DNA from: Rhodanobacter sp. B05 | Lineage (GTDB): Bacteria > Pseudomonadota > Gammaproteobacteria > Xanthomonadales > Rhodanobacteraceae | DNA length: 64,000 nucleotides | Assembly: GCF_002001085.1 (NCBI RefSeq) | Contig: NZ_MUNU01000019.1 | Location: forward strand, 62,001-126,000 | Direction: 5' to 3' | Part shown: positions 1-12,849 of the stretch, in pieces | Numbering within the stretch: the stretch's first letter is position 1 | Layout of the letters: the number at the start of each line of letters is the position of its first letter | Notes under the pieces: model-generated | Told to the model about the DNA's origin: nothing | Database searches by the model: none | The model's input: the letters and a program-made list of their open reading frames with translations, nothing else | Position numbers and translations under genes: made by a program

Positions 1-948
1 AATGGGCTGAACCAGGAACGTGCCCACGACGCGCTGTCCGACGTCTACGCGCTGATCGACCTGGCCCGCCTGATCCGTGTGCGCCAGCCGCGGCTGTGGG
101 ACTGGTATTACGCGCTGCGGCGCAAGCAGAAAGTGTTCGAGCTGCTCGACGTGGTGAACATGACGCCACTGGTGCACGTGTCCTCGCGCTACCCGGCCAG
201 CCGGCAATGCCTGGCACTGATCGCGCCGCTGGCACCGCATCCCGCTCGCAGTGGCGAGGTGATCGTCTATGACCTGGCCACCGACCCGGCCGAATGGCTG
301 GCGCTGGACGAGGACGAGATCGCCGATCGCATCTTCACCCCGCGCGCCGACCTGCCTGAAGGCATCGAACGCATTCCGTTGCGTACCGTGCGCGCGAACC
401 ATGCCCCGGCGCTGGCGCCGTTGTCGGTGCTGCAGGGCGTGGATCTGGATCGGCTGCAACTGGACGTGGAACGCTGCACGGCGCATCGCGACACCTTGCG
501 TGCCGTCGACGGGCTGGCTGAAAAACTGCGCCGGGTGTTCCAGCGCGCTGCCGAGTTCCCGCCACCGGAAGATCCCGAGCTGGCGCTTTACGGGGGTGGC
601 TTCCTGCCCGATTCCGACAAGCGCCTGCTCGGCCAGGTGCGCGCCACGCCGCCGCAGGAACTCGGCACGCGGGCGTTCCCGTTCCGCGACCCGCGCTATC
701 CCGAACTGCTGTTCCGCTATCGTGCGCGCAACTGGCCCGAGACCCTGACCACGGAAGAACACGCTCGCTGGGAATCTTTCCGCCAGGCGCGACTGACCCG
801 GCACGACGCGCTGACGTCACTCACCCTCGACGATTATTTCGCGCGGCTGGAAGCATTGCGCCACGATCCCGCAGCGCAGGACAGACTGCCTTTGCTCGAC
901 CAGTTGCAGGCATGGGGCGAGGATCTCGCCGCCAGCATCCCTGCCTGA
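1..948 (+). CDS. sbcB: Exodeoxyribonuclease I, C-terminal part (5' end outside window)
   Basis: 3'-to-5' single-strand DNA exonuclease of mismatch repair and recombination. The reading frame is open from base 1, so about 315 C-terminal residues are present of a family length near 475. Residues 9-17 read HDALSDVYA, the ExoIII motif of the DEDDh nuclease core. The rest matches the SH3-like and C-terminal helical parts of E. coli ExoI (LVHVS near residue 58, FRYRARNWPETL near 240). A GTG at base 79 is internal and is not the start. The first two catalytic motifs lie upstream of the window. Identification is confident. Confidence 0.93.
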   Translation, partial: NGLNQERAHDALSDVYALIDLARLIRVRQPRLWDWYYALRRKQKVFELLDVVNMTPLVHVSSRYPASRQCLALIAPLAPHPARSGEVIVYDLATDPAEWLALDEDEIADRIFTPRADLPEGIERIPLRTVRANHAPALAPLSVLQGVDLDRLQLDVERCTAHRDTLRAVDGLAEKLRRVFQRAAEFPPPEDPELALYGGGFLPDSDKRLLGQVRATPPQELGTRAFPFRDPRYPELLFRYRARNWPETLTTEEHARWESFRQARLTRHDALTSLTLDDYFARLEALRHDPAAQDRLPLLDQLQAWGEDLAASIPA

Positions 949-973
949 CCGCCTCCACTCCCGATCGATCACC

Positions 974-1660
974 ATGCCAAAAAGCTACTTCACTCCCGCC
1001 ACCTTCCGCTTCCTGCGCGCACTGGATCGCAACAACACGCGCGAATGGTTCCAGGCGCACAAGGACGACTACGAGCGCCACGTGCGCGAGCCGTTCCTGC
1101 AACTGATCACCGACATGCAGGCGCCGCTGGCGAAGATCAGCCCGCACTACCGCGCCGACCCGCGCAAGAATGGCGGCTCGCTCTATCGCATCTATCGGGA
1201 TACCCGATATTCGAACAACAAGCTTCCCTACAAGCCATGGCAGGGTTCGCGCTTCACCCACGAGCGTCGCCATGAAATCCAGGCGCCGGGTTTCTATCTG
1301 CACATCGAGCCCGGCGACTGCTTTGCCGGCGGGGGCATGTGGCACCCGGAGCCGGATGCGCTTAAGCACATCCGCGAATTCCTGGCCGACAATCCGGCCG
1401 CGTGGAAGCGCGCCACCCAGGGCAAGGCATTCAGCCAGCACCTGCAGTTCGGCGGCGAATCGCTGGTGCGCCCGCCTCGCGGCTACGACCCTGCGCACGA
1501 ACTGATCGAGGATCTGAAGCGCAAGGATTTCGTCGCCACTGCCCGCTTCGACGAGGCGCTGGCCTGCTCGAACGAACTGCTGCCCTGGACCGTGGCCACC
1601 TTCAAGCGCGTCGCCCCGCTGATCGACTACCTGTGCGCGGCGCAGGAGCTGGAGTTCTAG
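974..1660 (+). CDS. DUF2461 / TIGR02453 family protein
   Basis: A 228-residue soluble protein of the DUF2461 family, whose biochemical role is not established. Family-typical features are FLRALDRNNTREWFQAHKDDYE near the N-terminus, the RIYRDTRYSNNKLPYKPW stretch around residues 75-95, and the glycine-rich GGGMWHPEP segment near residue 120. No signal peptide or membrane segment is seen. It follows sbcB by 25 bases on the same strand and could be co-transcribed. Its stop codon and that of the convergent transporter share the four bases CTAG at 1657-1660. Confidence 0.85.
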   Translation: MPKSYFTPATFRFLRALDRNNTREWFQAHKDDYERHVREPFLQLITDMQAPLAKISPHYRADPRKNGGSLYRIYRDTRYSNNKLPYKPWQGSRFTHERRHEIQAPGFYLHIEPGDCFAGGGMWHPEPDALKHIREFLADNPAAWKRATQGKAFSQHLQFGGESLVRPPRGYDPAHELIEDLKRKDFVATARFDEALACSNELLPWTVATFKRVAPLIDYLCAAQELEF

Positions 1661-2973
1661 GCGGCGTTCAAGGCCAACTGGCGGCGCTGCGAGGCCATGA
1701 CGGATAACGCAACACCGATGCCGACGCACGCCGTCAATGCCACATAATGCACGGGCGCGAGCACGCCGATGCGCTGCACCAGCAAGCCGATCAGCGGCGG
1801 CGTCAGCCCGCCGAACAGCGCGTAGGCCACGTTGTAGGAAAACGACAGGCCGGAAAAGCGCACCGCCGGCGGAAACGCGACCACCATCAAGGCCGGCACC
1901 ACGCCGGTCACGCCGACACTGAAGCCAGCCAGCCCATACAAGGCGACGAAATGCGCGCCGCCCGCCTGCAGATCCAGATACAGGGCATAGCTCGCCAGGA
2001 TCAGGCCGAGCGCACCCAGCAACAGGGTGCGGGCGTAACCGAGCCGGTCCGCCAGCCAGCCGTAGAACAGGCAAGCCACGGCCAGCGCGAACGACGCCAG
2101 GTTGTTGCCGAGAAAGGCACGCGCCGGCGCAATGTGGAATACCGACTGCACCAGCGACGGCGTCATCAGGATCACCACCACGATCGCCGCCGTCAGCATC
2201 CAGGTCACCAGCATCGACAGCAGCACGCTAGGCAGATGGTGTGCGAATACCTCGCGCAGCGGCAGCCCGCGTGCCAGTTCCTTGCGCGCATGCATCGCCT
2301 CGAACACCGGCGTCTCGCGCAGCCAGCGGCGCAACCACACCGCGCAGAAACCGAATACGCCACCGATCAGGAACGGCAGCCTCCAGCCATAATCCAGCAC
2401 CTGCGCCGGCGACATGCCGCGATTGATCGCCGCCGCGACCAGCGAACCGATCAGGATGCCGACGGTGAGCCCCGAGGTGAGGCTGGCACAGGCGAAGCCG
2501 ATCCGCTGCGGCGGCACATGCTCGGCCACGAACACCCACGCGCCCGGCACCTCGCCGCCCACCGCGATGCCCTGCACTACGCGCAGCAGCAGCAACAGCA
2601 GCGGCGCCAGCATGCCGATCTGCGCATATACCGGCAGCAGGCCGATGCACAGCGTGGGCAGCGCCATCAGGAACACGCTGAGCAGGAACATCTTCTTCCG
2701 CCCCAGCGTGTCGCCGTAATGCGCCATCACGATGCCGCCCAGCGGGCGCGCCAGGTAGCCGGCGGCGAAGATCCCGAACACCTGCAGCTGCGCCAGCCAC
2801 GGCGCCGTGGTGGGCGGAAAGAACAGGTGGCCAAGCGGGATCGCGAAAAACACGAACACCACGAAGTCGTAGAACTCCAGGGCGCCGCCCAGTGCCGACA
2901 GCAGCAAGGTTTTCGCGTCGCGCCAGCCCAGGCGACCGGTTCCATGCATGTCAGTCACTGATGGCGTGCTCAT
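1657..2973 (-). CDS. MFS transporter, metabolite:H+ symporter (MHS) type
   Basis: A 438-residue inner-membrane transporter with about 12 hydrophobic segments. The N-terminal [14 protein letters not shown] segment and the loop motif [10 protein letters not shown] near residues 84-93 are typical of the MHS branch (ProP, ShiA, KgtP relatives). A second signature, [15 protein letters not shown], follows near residue 140. The substrate cannot be read from sequence; organic acids or compatible solutes are the usual cargo. An ATG eight codons downstream is an alternative start. The gene stands alone, convergent with the DUF2461 gene, whose stop codon overlaps its own. Confidence 0.85.
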   Translation of the reverse strand: MSTPSVTDMHGTGRLGWRDAKTLLLSALGGALEFYDFVVFVFFAIPLGHLFFPPTTAPWLAQLQVFGIFAAGYLARPLGGIVMAHYGDTLGRKKMFLLSVFLMALPTLCIGLLPVYAQIGMLAPLLLLLLRVVQGIAVGGEVPGAWVFVAEHVPPQRIGFACASLTSGLTVGILIGSLVAAAINRGMSPAQVLDYGWRLPFLIGGVFGFCAVWLRRWLRETPVFEAMHARKELARGLPLREVFAHHLPSVLLSMLVTWMLTAAIVVVILMTPSLVQSVFHIAPARAFLGNNLASFALAVACLFYGWLADRLGYARTLLLGALGLILASYALYLDLQAGGAHFVALYGLAGFSVGVTGVVPALMVVAFPPAVRFSGLSFSYNVAYALFGGLTPPLIGLLVQRIGVLAPVHYVALTACVGIGVALSVMASQRRQLALNAA

Positions 2974-3207
2974 GGGTCTGGCGTATCCGGTCTTTGCAGG
3001 TGCGCCACGTTAGCAGCGACCGCCACGCCGTGGCAGTCGCCGCGATATTGTGCAGTCGCGTCAAGACGCCCACGTATGGCACCGGCCAAGATCCACCCGG
3101 CAAAGCCGGAGAGCCCCCTCCTTGGTCTAGACTCCGCCGGTGTCACCGCGTCACGCGTTCCGTTGCATGAATCTTCCCTCGACTTCACCGTTGCAAGGAG
3201 AGTTTCC

Positions 3208-3939
3208 ATGAGCATGGGCAAACGTATGACTGCCGAATTCTTCGGCACGTTCTGGCTGGTCCTCGGCGGCTGCGGCAGCGCCGTGCTGGCAGCCGGTTTT
3301 CCGCAACTGGGCATCGGCTTTGCCGGCGTGGCGCTGGCGTTCGGCCTGACCCTGCTGACCATGTGCTACGCCATCGGCCACATCTCCGGCTGTCACATCA
3401 ACCCCGCGGTGACCTGCGGGCTGGCCGCCGGCGGCCGGTTTCCGGTGAAGGAAGTCGTCCCGTACATCATCGCGCAGGTACTCGGCGGCATCCTCGCCGG
3501 CCTGGTGCTGTGCACGATCGCCTCGGGCAAGCCCGGCTTCGACGCCGCCGCCAGCGGCTTCGCCTCCAACGGCTACGGCGCGCACTCGCCGGGCGGCTAT
3601 TCGATGGGCGCCGCGGCGCTGTGCGAACTGGTGATGACCGGCTTCTTCATCTTCATCATCATGGGCGCGACGCACAAGAGTGCGCCGGTGGGCTTCGCCG
3701 GCATCGCGATCGGCCTGGCGCTGACCCTGATCCACCTGATCAGCATCCCGGTCACCAACACCTCGGTGAACCCGGCACGCTCGACCGGCGTCGCGCTGTT
3801 CCAGGGCGACTGGGCGGTGCACCAGTTGTGGTTCTTCTGGGTGATGCCGATCATCGGCGGCATCGTCGGCGGCCTGATCTACCGTTATCTGTGGAACGAC
3901 CGGGTCGCGTTGCCGGACATCAAGGGCGATTCCGTCTGA
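3208..3939 (+). CDS. aqpZ: Aquaporin Z
   Basis: Water channel of the inner membrane, 243 residues with six membrane segments. Both NPA boxes are present (residues 65-67 and 188-190), the second followed by the selectivity-filter arginine R191. The preceding helix carries the histidine of HLISIPVT, the water-specific rather than glycerol-type filter. The start was set at 3208, after AAGGAG at 3195-3200; the frame stays open further upstream, but the extra 44 residues have no family counterpart. An extracellular loop near residues 108-130 is slightly longer than in E. coli AqpZ (231 residues). Confidence 0.95.
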   Translation: MSMGKRMTAEFFGTFWLVLGGCGSAVLAAGFPQLGIGFAGVALAFGLTLLTMCYAIGHISGCHINPAVTCGLAAGGRFPVKEVVPYIIAQVLGGILAGLVLCTIASGKPGFDAAASGFASNGYGAHSPGGYSMGAAALCELVMTGFFIFIIMGATHKSAPVGFAGIAIGLALTLIHLISIPVTNTSVNPARSTGVALFQGDWAVHQLWFFWVMPIIGGIVGGLIYRYLWNDRVALPDIKGDSV

Positions 3940-3954
3940 GCTGCACGCGATGAG

Positions 3955-3981
3955 CTGACGCGCGGCCCGCGGGACCGCGCG

Positions 3982-3985
<4 letters not shown>
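3955..3985. terminator. Hairpin between convergent aqpZ and epmA
   Basis: A perfect 11-bp inverted repeat (arms 3955-3965 and 3975-3985, 9-base loop) lies between the convergent genes; its right arm contains the epmA stop codon. There is no T-run on either side, so it may work as a transcript-stabilising or weak bidirectional terminator structure. Confidence 0.45.
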
Positions 3986-7448
<3,463 letters not shown>

Positions 7449-7856
7449 TCAGCGATGCAGGTGGCCGGATGCCTCGGGCTGATAGGTGATTTCCAGCACC
7501 TTCAGGCGACGCTTGCGTCCATCCGGCATCGGCCAGTCGATCTGCTGGCCGCGCGCCAGTCCGAGCAGGGCACTGCCGACCGGAGCCAGGATGGAGACCG
7601 TGCCGGACGCACCGGCGGCATTCGGATAGACCAGGGTGAGGGTCAGTCGCTCGCCGTTGTCTTCGTCCTCGAAGGCCACGGTGGAGTTCATCGTCACCAC
7701 ATGGGCAGGCATGGCGGCCGGCTCGACCACCTCGGCTCGATCAAGTTCGGCGCGCAGCGCTTCGAGCTTGCCGGCCTCGGCGGCTGGCAGGCGCTCCAGC
7801 AAGGCCTCGATGCGTTCCAGATCGATGCGGGATACGGTGATAACTGACTTGCTCAT
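7449..7856 (-). CDS. rnk: Rnk, nucleoside diphosphate kinase regulator (GreA-like)
   Basis: A 135-residue protein of the Rnk/GreA-GreB superfamily. It has a short N-terminal helical region and a C-terminal FKBP-like domain (LTLVYPNAAGASGTVSILAPVGSALLGL) similar to that of GreA. Rnk binds RNA polymerase near the secondary channel but lacks the long GreA coiled coil; in E. coli it affects NDP kinase levels. The ATG at 7856 follows AGGAAA by a good distance; an upstream in-frame start lacks a ribosome site. It is monocistronic and about 60 bases upstream of ligA on the same strand. Confidence 0.88.
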   Translation of the reverse strand: MSKSVITVSRIDLERIEALLERLPAAEAGKLEALRAELDRAEVVEPAAMPAHVVTMNSTVAFEDEDNGERLTLTLVYPNAAGASGTVSILAPVGSALLGLARGQQIDWPMPDGRKRRLKVLEITYQPEASGHLHR

Positions 7857-8041
7857 GACTTTTCCTGAGGCTCGCGGCTCCTGCCGCACAAAAACACACG
7901 CCAGAACGAAAACGTCCCGGCGCGTGGGGTCGGTGATTGGCTACCACGCCTGGTCATTCCCGGGTGGCAGATGAAACTGGTCTGACTGTGCGAAAACGCG
8001 GCGCGAATTGCAAGCTGTCATAACAGGTATCATCCGCCTCC

Positions 8042-9493
8042 ATGCCGCCTCCAGCCGCCGCGGACCCCCACGCTGCCGCCGCTGCTCCCACTCCAGCAAC
8101 GGTTTCCCCCGCGTTGATCGAGCCTTCCACGCGCGAACGCTTTCGCGGCCTGCTGTGGCTGGTCGCCGCCGCGTTCTTCATGCAGGCACTGGATTCCACC
8201 GTGGTCAACACGGCCGTGCCGGCAATGGCGGTGGCGCTGAATGTGACGCCGCTGGGCATGCGTACCGCGCTGACCAGTTACGTGCTTACCCTGGCGATCC
8301 TGATCCCGGCCAGCCCATGGTTGTGCGACCGGCTCGGTACACGCCGCGTCTTCGGCGCCGCGATCGTGGTATTCGGGTTGGGCTCGCTGCTGTGCGGGCT
8401 GGCCCAGACGCTGCCGCAGCTGGTCGCCGCCCGCGTATTGCAAGGCATCGGCGGGGCCTCGCTGATGCCGGTCGGGCGTTACGTGCTGGTGCGCAGTATC
8501 GACAAGCGCGAATTCGTGCGGGCGATGAGCACGGTGGCCACGTTCGGCCTGCTCGGCTCGGTGCTTGGCCCCCTGCTCGGCGGCGCGCTGGTGCAGTTCA
8601 CCTCGTGGCGGCTGATCTTCCTGATCAACGTGCCGGTGGCGATCGCCGGCATCTGGATGAACCGCCGCGACATGCCGGAGTACCGGCTTGCGCGCGCGAA
8701 CCGGTTCGACCTGTCCGGCTTCCTGTTGTTTGCCGCCGCCTCCGCGTTGCTGCTGACCGCTTCGGAACTGGCCGGCGACTCGCCGGTGCCGTGGTTGCGC
8801 ATCGGCCAGTGCAGCGCGATCGCGTTGGTGCTGGGCGTGATCTATGTGTGGCATAGCCGACGCACCGAGTTCCCGGTGGCCGACCTGGGACTGCTGAAGG
8901 TGCGCAGCGTCTGGGTGGCACTGGTGGGCGGCCTGTCGACGCGGCTTGGCATCTCGGGCATGTTCCTGCTGCTGGTGCTGTTCCTGCAGGTGGGCTGCGG
9001 CTGGTCGCCGTTGATGGCTGGCCTGATGATGGTGCCGCAGGCGCTGGGTTCGATCAGCGCCAAGTGGGTGATCAACCGGGTCCTGGTGCACTTCGGCTAT
9101 CGCCGCCTGCTGCTGGGCAATACCGTGATCGTGGCGTTGCTGCTGGCGGCGTTTGCCCTGCTCGGCCCGACCACGCCGGTGTGGGCGATCGCGACACTGA
9201 CATTCTGCTATGGCTGTTTTGCCGGCCTGCAGTACACCGCGATGAACACCTTGATCTACCACGACCTGGATATCCGGCACGCCTCGATGGCTTCGTCGAT
9301 GGCCTCGACCGTGCAATACCTCGCGATGAGCTTCGGCATCGCGCTGGCCACCTTGCTGATGCAGGCCTTGCTGCAAGGGCACGCCAGCGCGGACTACGTC
9401 ATGGCATTTCGCTGGACCGTGCTGCTGCTGGCCCTGGTCACGGGCGCGGCGAGCCGCGTTTTCGGGCGACTCCCGCACGATCGCCCGGCCTGA
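8042..9493 (+). CDS. MFS multidrug efflux transporter, DHA2 (EmrB/QacA, MdtD-like) family
   Basis: A 483-residue inner-membrane drug:H+ antiporter. The family signatures MQALDSTVVNTAVPAMA near residue 45 (motif D1) and VAARVLQGIGGASLMPVGR near 130, plus about 14 hydrophobic segments, place it in DHA2. The first 30 residues are an alanine/proline-rich cytoplasmic tail. E. coli MdtD (471 residues) is the closest in architecture. No EmrA/HlyD partner or local repressor adjoins it, so it probably works alone. The substrate is unknown. Confidence 0.87.
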   Translation: MPPPAAADPHAAAAAPTPATVSPALIEPSTRERFRGLLWLVAAAFFMQALDSTVVNTAVPAMAVALNVTPLGMRTALTSYVLTLAILIPASPWLCDRLGTRRVFGAAIVVFGLGSLLCGLAQTLPQLVAARVLQGIGGASLMPVGRYVLVRSIDKREFVRAMSTVATFGLLGSVLGPLLGGALVQFTSWRLIFLINVPVAIAGIWMNRRDMPEYRLARANRFDLSGFLLFAAASALLLTASELAGDSPVPWLRIGQCSAIALVLGVIYVWHSRRTEFPVADLGLLKVRSVWVALVGGLSTRLGISGMFLLLVLFLQVGCGWSPLMAGLMMVPQALGSISAKWVINRVLVHFGYRRLLLGNTVIVALLLAAFALLGPTTPVWAIATLTFCYGCFAGLQYTAMNTLIYHDLDIRHASMASSMASTVQYLAMSFGIALATLLMQALLQGHASADYVMAFRWTVLLLALVTGAASRVFGRLPHDRPA

Positions 9494-9599
9494 TCGACCG
9501 GCCCATCGACGCGGACACTTCCGCCTCCGGGTCATCGCGCCGGCTGTTACTCTATTCCGCGCGTCGGTCGACGCGACAGTTCCATCTCGAGGAGTGCCC

Positions 9600-10994
9600 A
9601 TGCGCAGACTGTTTGCGGTGGCGGCCCTGTTGGCGTGCTCCCCGCTGCAGGCTTCCGAAGCCGGCGACAACGTCAACTTCCACCTGACGGCGCATCCGGT
9701 CGGCTGGATCGCGCTGGCCTTGTTCGTGCTCGCCTACGTCGTGGTGATCCTGGAAGACCGCATCCATGTGGCCAAGTCCAAGCCCGTGGTGCTGGCGGCG
9801 GCGCTGATCTGGGGCCTGATCGCGTGGCAGACGGGTGGTGCCGGCGGAGCCCAGCAGGCCAGACACGCCTTCGAGGCGATGTTCCTCGAGTACGCCGAGA
9901 TCTTCTTTTTCCTGGTCGTGGCCATGACCTATGTCACCGCGGTGGGCGAACGCAATGTTTTCGAGGCGCTCCGCGACCAGTTGACGCGACGTCGCCTGAG
10001 CTACCGCTCGTTGTTCTGGATCACCGGTTTGCTGGCCTTCTTCCTGTCGCCCATGGTGGACAACCTGACCACCGCCCTGGTGATGTCGGCGGTGGTCCTC
10101 GCCGTCGGTGCGGGCAACTCGCGTTTCACCACCCTCGCGCTGATCAACCTGGTGGTCGCGGCCAACGCGGGCGGTGCATGGAGTGCGTTCGGCGACATCA
10201 CCACGCTGATGGTGTGGCAGGCGAACAAGGCGCAGTTCTTCGAGTTCTTCCGCATTTTCCTGCCGGCACTGGTCAACTGGCTGGTGCCGGCCGTGGCCAT
10301 GTTCCTTGCGCTGCCCAAGGGTAGCCCCGAGCCCGCCGAAGGGATCAACCCGATCAAGCCCGGCGGCATCGGCATCTGCCTCACCTTCGCGCTGACCATT
10401 GCGATCACCGTGGTCGGCCGCCAGTGGCTGGGCATGCCGGCGGCCTACGGGATGCTGACCGGACTGGCCCTGCTCAACCTGGTGGCCACGCGCATCGATT
10501 ACCGGCAACGGCACTACGCGCTGGCGCAGGGCCTCGAGCCGCAGACGTATTCGATCTTCCGCATCATCGCCAATGCCGAGTGGGACACCTTGCTGTTCTT
10601 CTACGGCGTGTTTGCCTGCGTCGGCGGCCTGGCCGCGCTGGGTTACCTCGAACTGGCCTCGATCCACCTCTATGGCAAGCTCGGCTTCACCGTGGCCAAC
10701 TCGTTGATGGGCCTGCTGTCGGCGATCGTCGACAACATACCGATCATGTTCGCCGTGCTGAAGATGAACCCGCCGATGGACCACGGCCAATGGCTGCTGA
10801 TCACCCTCACGGCGGGTGTCGGCGGCAGCCTGCTTTCCGTCGGCTCGGCCGCTGGCGTGGCCCTGATGGGCGCCTCGCGCGGGCAATATACGTTCATGAG
10901 CCATCTGCGCTGGAGCTGGGCGATCGGGCTCGGCTATGTCGCCAGCATCGCCCTGCATCTGTGGATGAATGCGCATCTGTTCGGCGGCAGCTGA
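9600..10994 (+). CDS. nhaD: Na+/H+ antiporter NhaD
   Basis: A 464-residue NhaD-type sodium/proton antiporter with a cleavable-looking N-terminal segment (LLACSPLQA) and at least 11 membrane spans. Diagnostic NhaD motifs are FFLSPMVDNLTTALVM and SAFGDITTLMVW in the first half, and SAIVDNIPIMFAVL and GVGGSLLSVGSAAGVALMG in the second. The ATG at 9600 was preferred over a GTG at 9594 because GAGGAG ends at 9594. Only 44 bases separate it from the next antiporter, so the two probably share a transcript for Na+/pH homeostasis. Confidence 0.93.
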   Translation: MRRLFAVAALLACSPLQASEAGDNVNFHLTAHPVGWIALALFVLAYVVVILEDRIHVAKSKPVVLAAALIWGLIAWQTGGAGGAQQARHAFEAMFLEYAEIFFFLVVAMTYVTAVGERNVFEALRDQLTRRRLSYRSLFWITGLLAFFLSPMVDNLTTALVMSAVVLAVGAGNSRFTTLALINLVVAANAGGAWSAFGDITTLMVWQANKAQFFEFFRIFLPALVNWLVPAVAMFLALPKGSPEPAEGINPIKPGGIGICLTFALTIAITVVGRQWLGMPAAYGMLTGLALLNLVATRIDYRQRHYALAQGLEPQTYSIFRIIANAEWDTLLFFYGVFACVGGLAALGYLELASIHLYGKLGFTVANSLMGLLSAIVDNIPIMFAVLKMNPPMDHGQWLLITLTAGVGGSLLSVGSAAGVALMGASRGQYTFMSHLRWSWAIGLGYVASIALHLWMNAHLFGGS

Positions 10995-11038
10995 CCGGGC
11001 CGCTCCGATTACAACGACCAACGGGCTCCATCACGCCG

Positions 11039-12253
11039 ATGCATCACGCCAGCGACATCCTGCTTACCCTCTTCATCATCTTCATCGCCGCCCAGATCGG
11101 GGCCGAGGTGGCACAACGGCTGAAGCTGCCGGGCGTGGTCGGCGAGATCGCCGCCGGCTGCGCGATCGGCCCGTCCCTGCTGGGCTGGCTCTCGCCCGGG
11201 GACATCCTGGCTGGAACGCCGGTGGATGTGCTGGCCGAGATCGGCGTGGTCCTGCTGCTTTTCGCGGTGGGGCTGGAAACCCGGCTGGACGATTTGAAGA
11301 AGGTCGGCAAGAGCGCCTTCCTGGTCGGCACGCTGGGCGTGATCCTGCCATTTGCCGCGGGTGCCCTGTGGGCGCATGGCGAGGGATTCGCGTGGATCAA
11401 GTCGCTGTTCGTGGCCGCCGCCTTCGTGGCCACCTCGGCCGGCATCACCGCCCGCGTGCTGCAGGAGCTCGGCGTGCTGCAGCGAACCGAAAGCCGGGTG
11501 ATCCTGGGCGCCGCGGTGATCGACGACATCCTCGCCATGCTGCTGCTCGGCGTGGTGTCGTCGCTGCAGGGCGGCGGTTCGCTGGACCTGCAATCGCTGG
11601 TGCTCACCCTGGCCGGCGCGATCGGTTTCGTGGCGATCATCGGCTGGGGCGGCACCCGCGTGATGCGGAGCAAGTCCGGCTGGCTGGAGGCCCCAATCAA
11701 TCCGCATTCGGCGCTGACCCTGGTGCTGGCGCTGTGCCTGGGGCTGGCCTGGCTGTCGACGCGGTTCGGGCTGGCGGCAATCATCGGCGCCTTCCTCGCC
11801 GGCATGATCGCGTCGGAGACCCGCCAGCGCGACGAGCTGGAACACCAGACCCTGCCTTTGCTGGCCTTCCTCACTCCGTTCTTCTTCGTGGTCACCGGCG
11901 CCAAGATCAACCTGGCCGAACTGGCCAGCGCCCAGGCGCTGTGGATGCTGGCCGTGGTCACGCTCATCGCGATCGCCTCCAAACTGGCCGGCGGATTTCT
12001 CGGGGCGCTGTCGCTGGGCAGACGCAGCGCAGCCATCGTCGGATTCGGGATGGTGCCGCGCGGCGAGGTCGGCGTGGTGATCGCCAGCCTGGGGCTGGCC
12101 GCTGGCGTGTTCAGCGAGCAGATCTACGCGATCATCGTGGCGATGTCGCTGCTCACCGCGATGATCACGCCGCCGGTACTGGCGTGGTTGCTGCGGCGCC
12201 AGGGTGAGGACGGCCAGCGCGACGACGGGAAGACGGCTTCAGCCGACGGCTGA
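11039..12253 (+). CDS. CPA2-family cation:proton antiporter
   Basis: A 404-residue monovalent cation/H+ antiporter of the Na_H_Exchanger fold (KefB/GerN type), 12-13 membrane segments, without the cytoplasmic TrkA-N domain of the Kef channels. GFGMVPRGEVGVVIASLG near residue 340 and the LPGVVGEIAAGCAIGPSLLGWL opening are typical. Ion-site residues appear in TSAGITARVLQELG and AAVIDDILAMLLLG. It follows nhaD closely. A 9-bp inverted repeat (12236-12244/12248-12256) spans the stop codon. Confidence 0.88.
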   Translation: MHHASDILLTLFIIFIAAQIGAEVAQRLKLPGVVGEIAAGCAIGPSLLGWLSPGDILAGTPVDVLAEIGVVLLLFAVGLETRLDDLKKVGKSAFLVGTLGVILPFAAGALWAHGEGFAWIKSLFVAAAFVATSAGITARVLQELGVLQRTESRVILGAAVIDDILAMLLLGVVSSLQGGGSLDLQSLVLTLAGAIGFVAIIGWGGTRVMRSKSGWLEAPINPHSALTLVLALCLGLAWLSTRFGLAAIIGAFLAGMIASETRQRDELEHQTLPLLAFLTPFFFVVTGAKINLAELASAQALWMLAVVTLIAIASKLAGGFLGALSLGRRSAAIVGFGMVPRGEVGVVIASLGLAAGVFSEQIYAIIVAMSLLTAMITPPVLAWLLRRQGEDGQRDDGKTASADG

Positions 12254-12340
12254 AGCTCCACGGACTTCTCGCAGGCGCAAGCTTTTCCCTCGACTGGGGC
12301 TATGCTCTTCGGCGAGGGAGGACCCCCACGGACACACGAC

Positions 12341-12733
12341 ATGAAGACCGTACTCATCGTCGACGACGACGCGCTGGTGCTGGAAGCGCTCGATCTGCTG
12401 TTGTCACGTACCGAGGGTTTCCGCAGCATCCGCGCGCACGGGGTTGCCAGTGCCCGCAGCGACCTGGAACAGGCCCGCATTGATGTGCTCGTCGCCGACG
12501 TCATACTCGCCGGCAGCACCACCGGCATCGAGCTCTGCGAACACGCCATCGAGCGCCACCCGACGATCGCCATCGTCGTGATCACCGCCGACAACGAAGT
12601 GCAGCACGACGAGATACCCCGGCGCGGCATCTTCCTGCGCAAGCCGTTCGGCGGCGAACAATTGCTCGACGCCATCGATGCGGCGCTGAACCGGGCCGCC
12701 GCAGAATCGCGCAAGCTGATACACGTGGACTGA
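12341..12733 (+). CDS. Single-domain response regulator
   Basis: A 130-residue receiver domain with no output domain. The acidic pocket is D8-D10, the phosphoacceptor is D53 (LVADVIL), the switch threonine is T82 and the conserved lysine is K101 (LRKPFG), so it should be phosphorylatable. There is no cognate kinase in the window. It may act by protein interaction like CheY or as a phosphorelay element. An in-frame ATG at 12302 would add 13 residues before the natural MKTVLIVDDD start. It is followed by a strong terminator. Confidence 0.85.
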   Translation: MKTVLIVDDDALVLEALDLLLSRTEGFRSIRAHGVASARSDLEQARIDVLVADVILAGSTTGIELCEHAIERHPTIAIVVITADNEVQHDEIPRRGIFLRKPFGGEQLLDAIDAALNRAAAESRKLIHVD

Positions 12734-12754
12734 GCCAACCCTGGTCACGAACAG

Positions 12755-12783
12755 AAACGGGCCGGCAAAAGCCGGCCCGTTTT
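12755..12783. terminator. Bidirectional rho-independent terminator
   Basis: A 12-bp GC-rich stem (12755-12766 and 12771-12782, AAAA loop) with A-run on one side and T-run on the other, between the plus-strand response regulator and the minus-strand mdh. It can end transcription both ways. Confidence 0.85.
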
Positions 12784-12849
12784 CATCGCTCGATCAAATC
12801 CAGGCGACGACTGTCCACCGTCGGCGCGGGGAGCGAAGCCAGTCCAGCG

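Noticed and set aside
12236..12256. A 9-bp inverted repeat over the antiporter stop codon as a terminator
   Set aside because: The loop is short and there is no T-run; it may be a fragment of the GCTTCAGC-type repeat core, but evidence is too thin for its own call.
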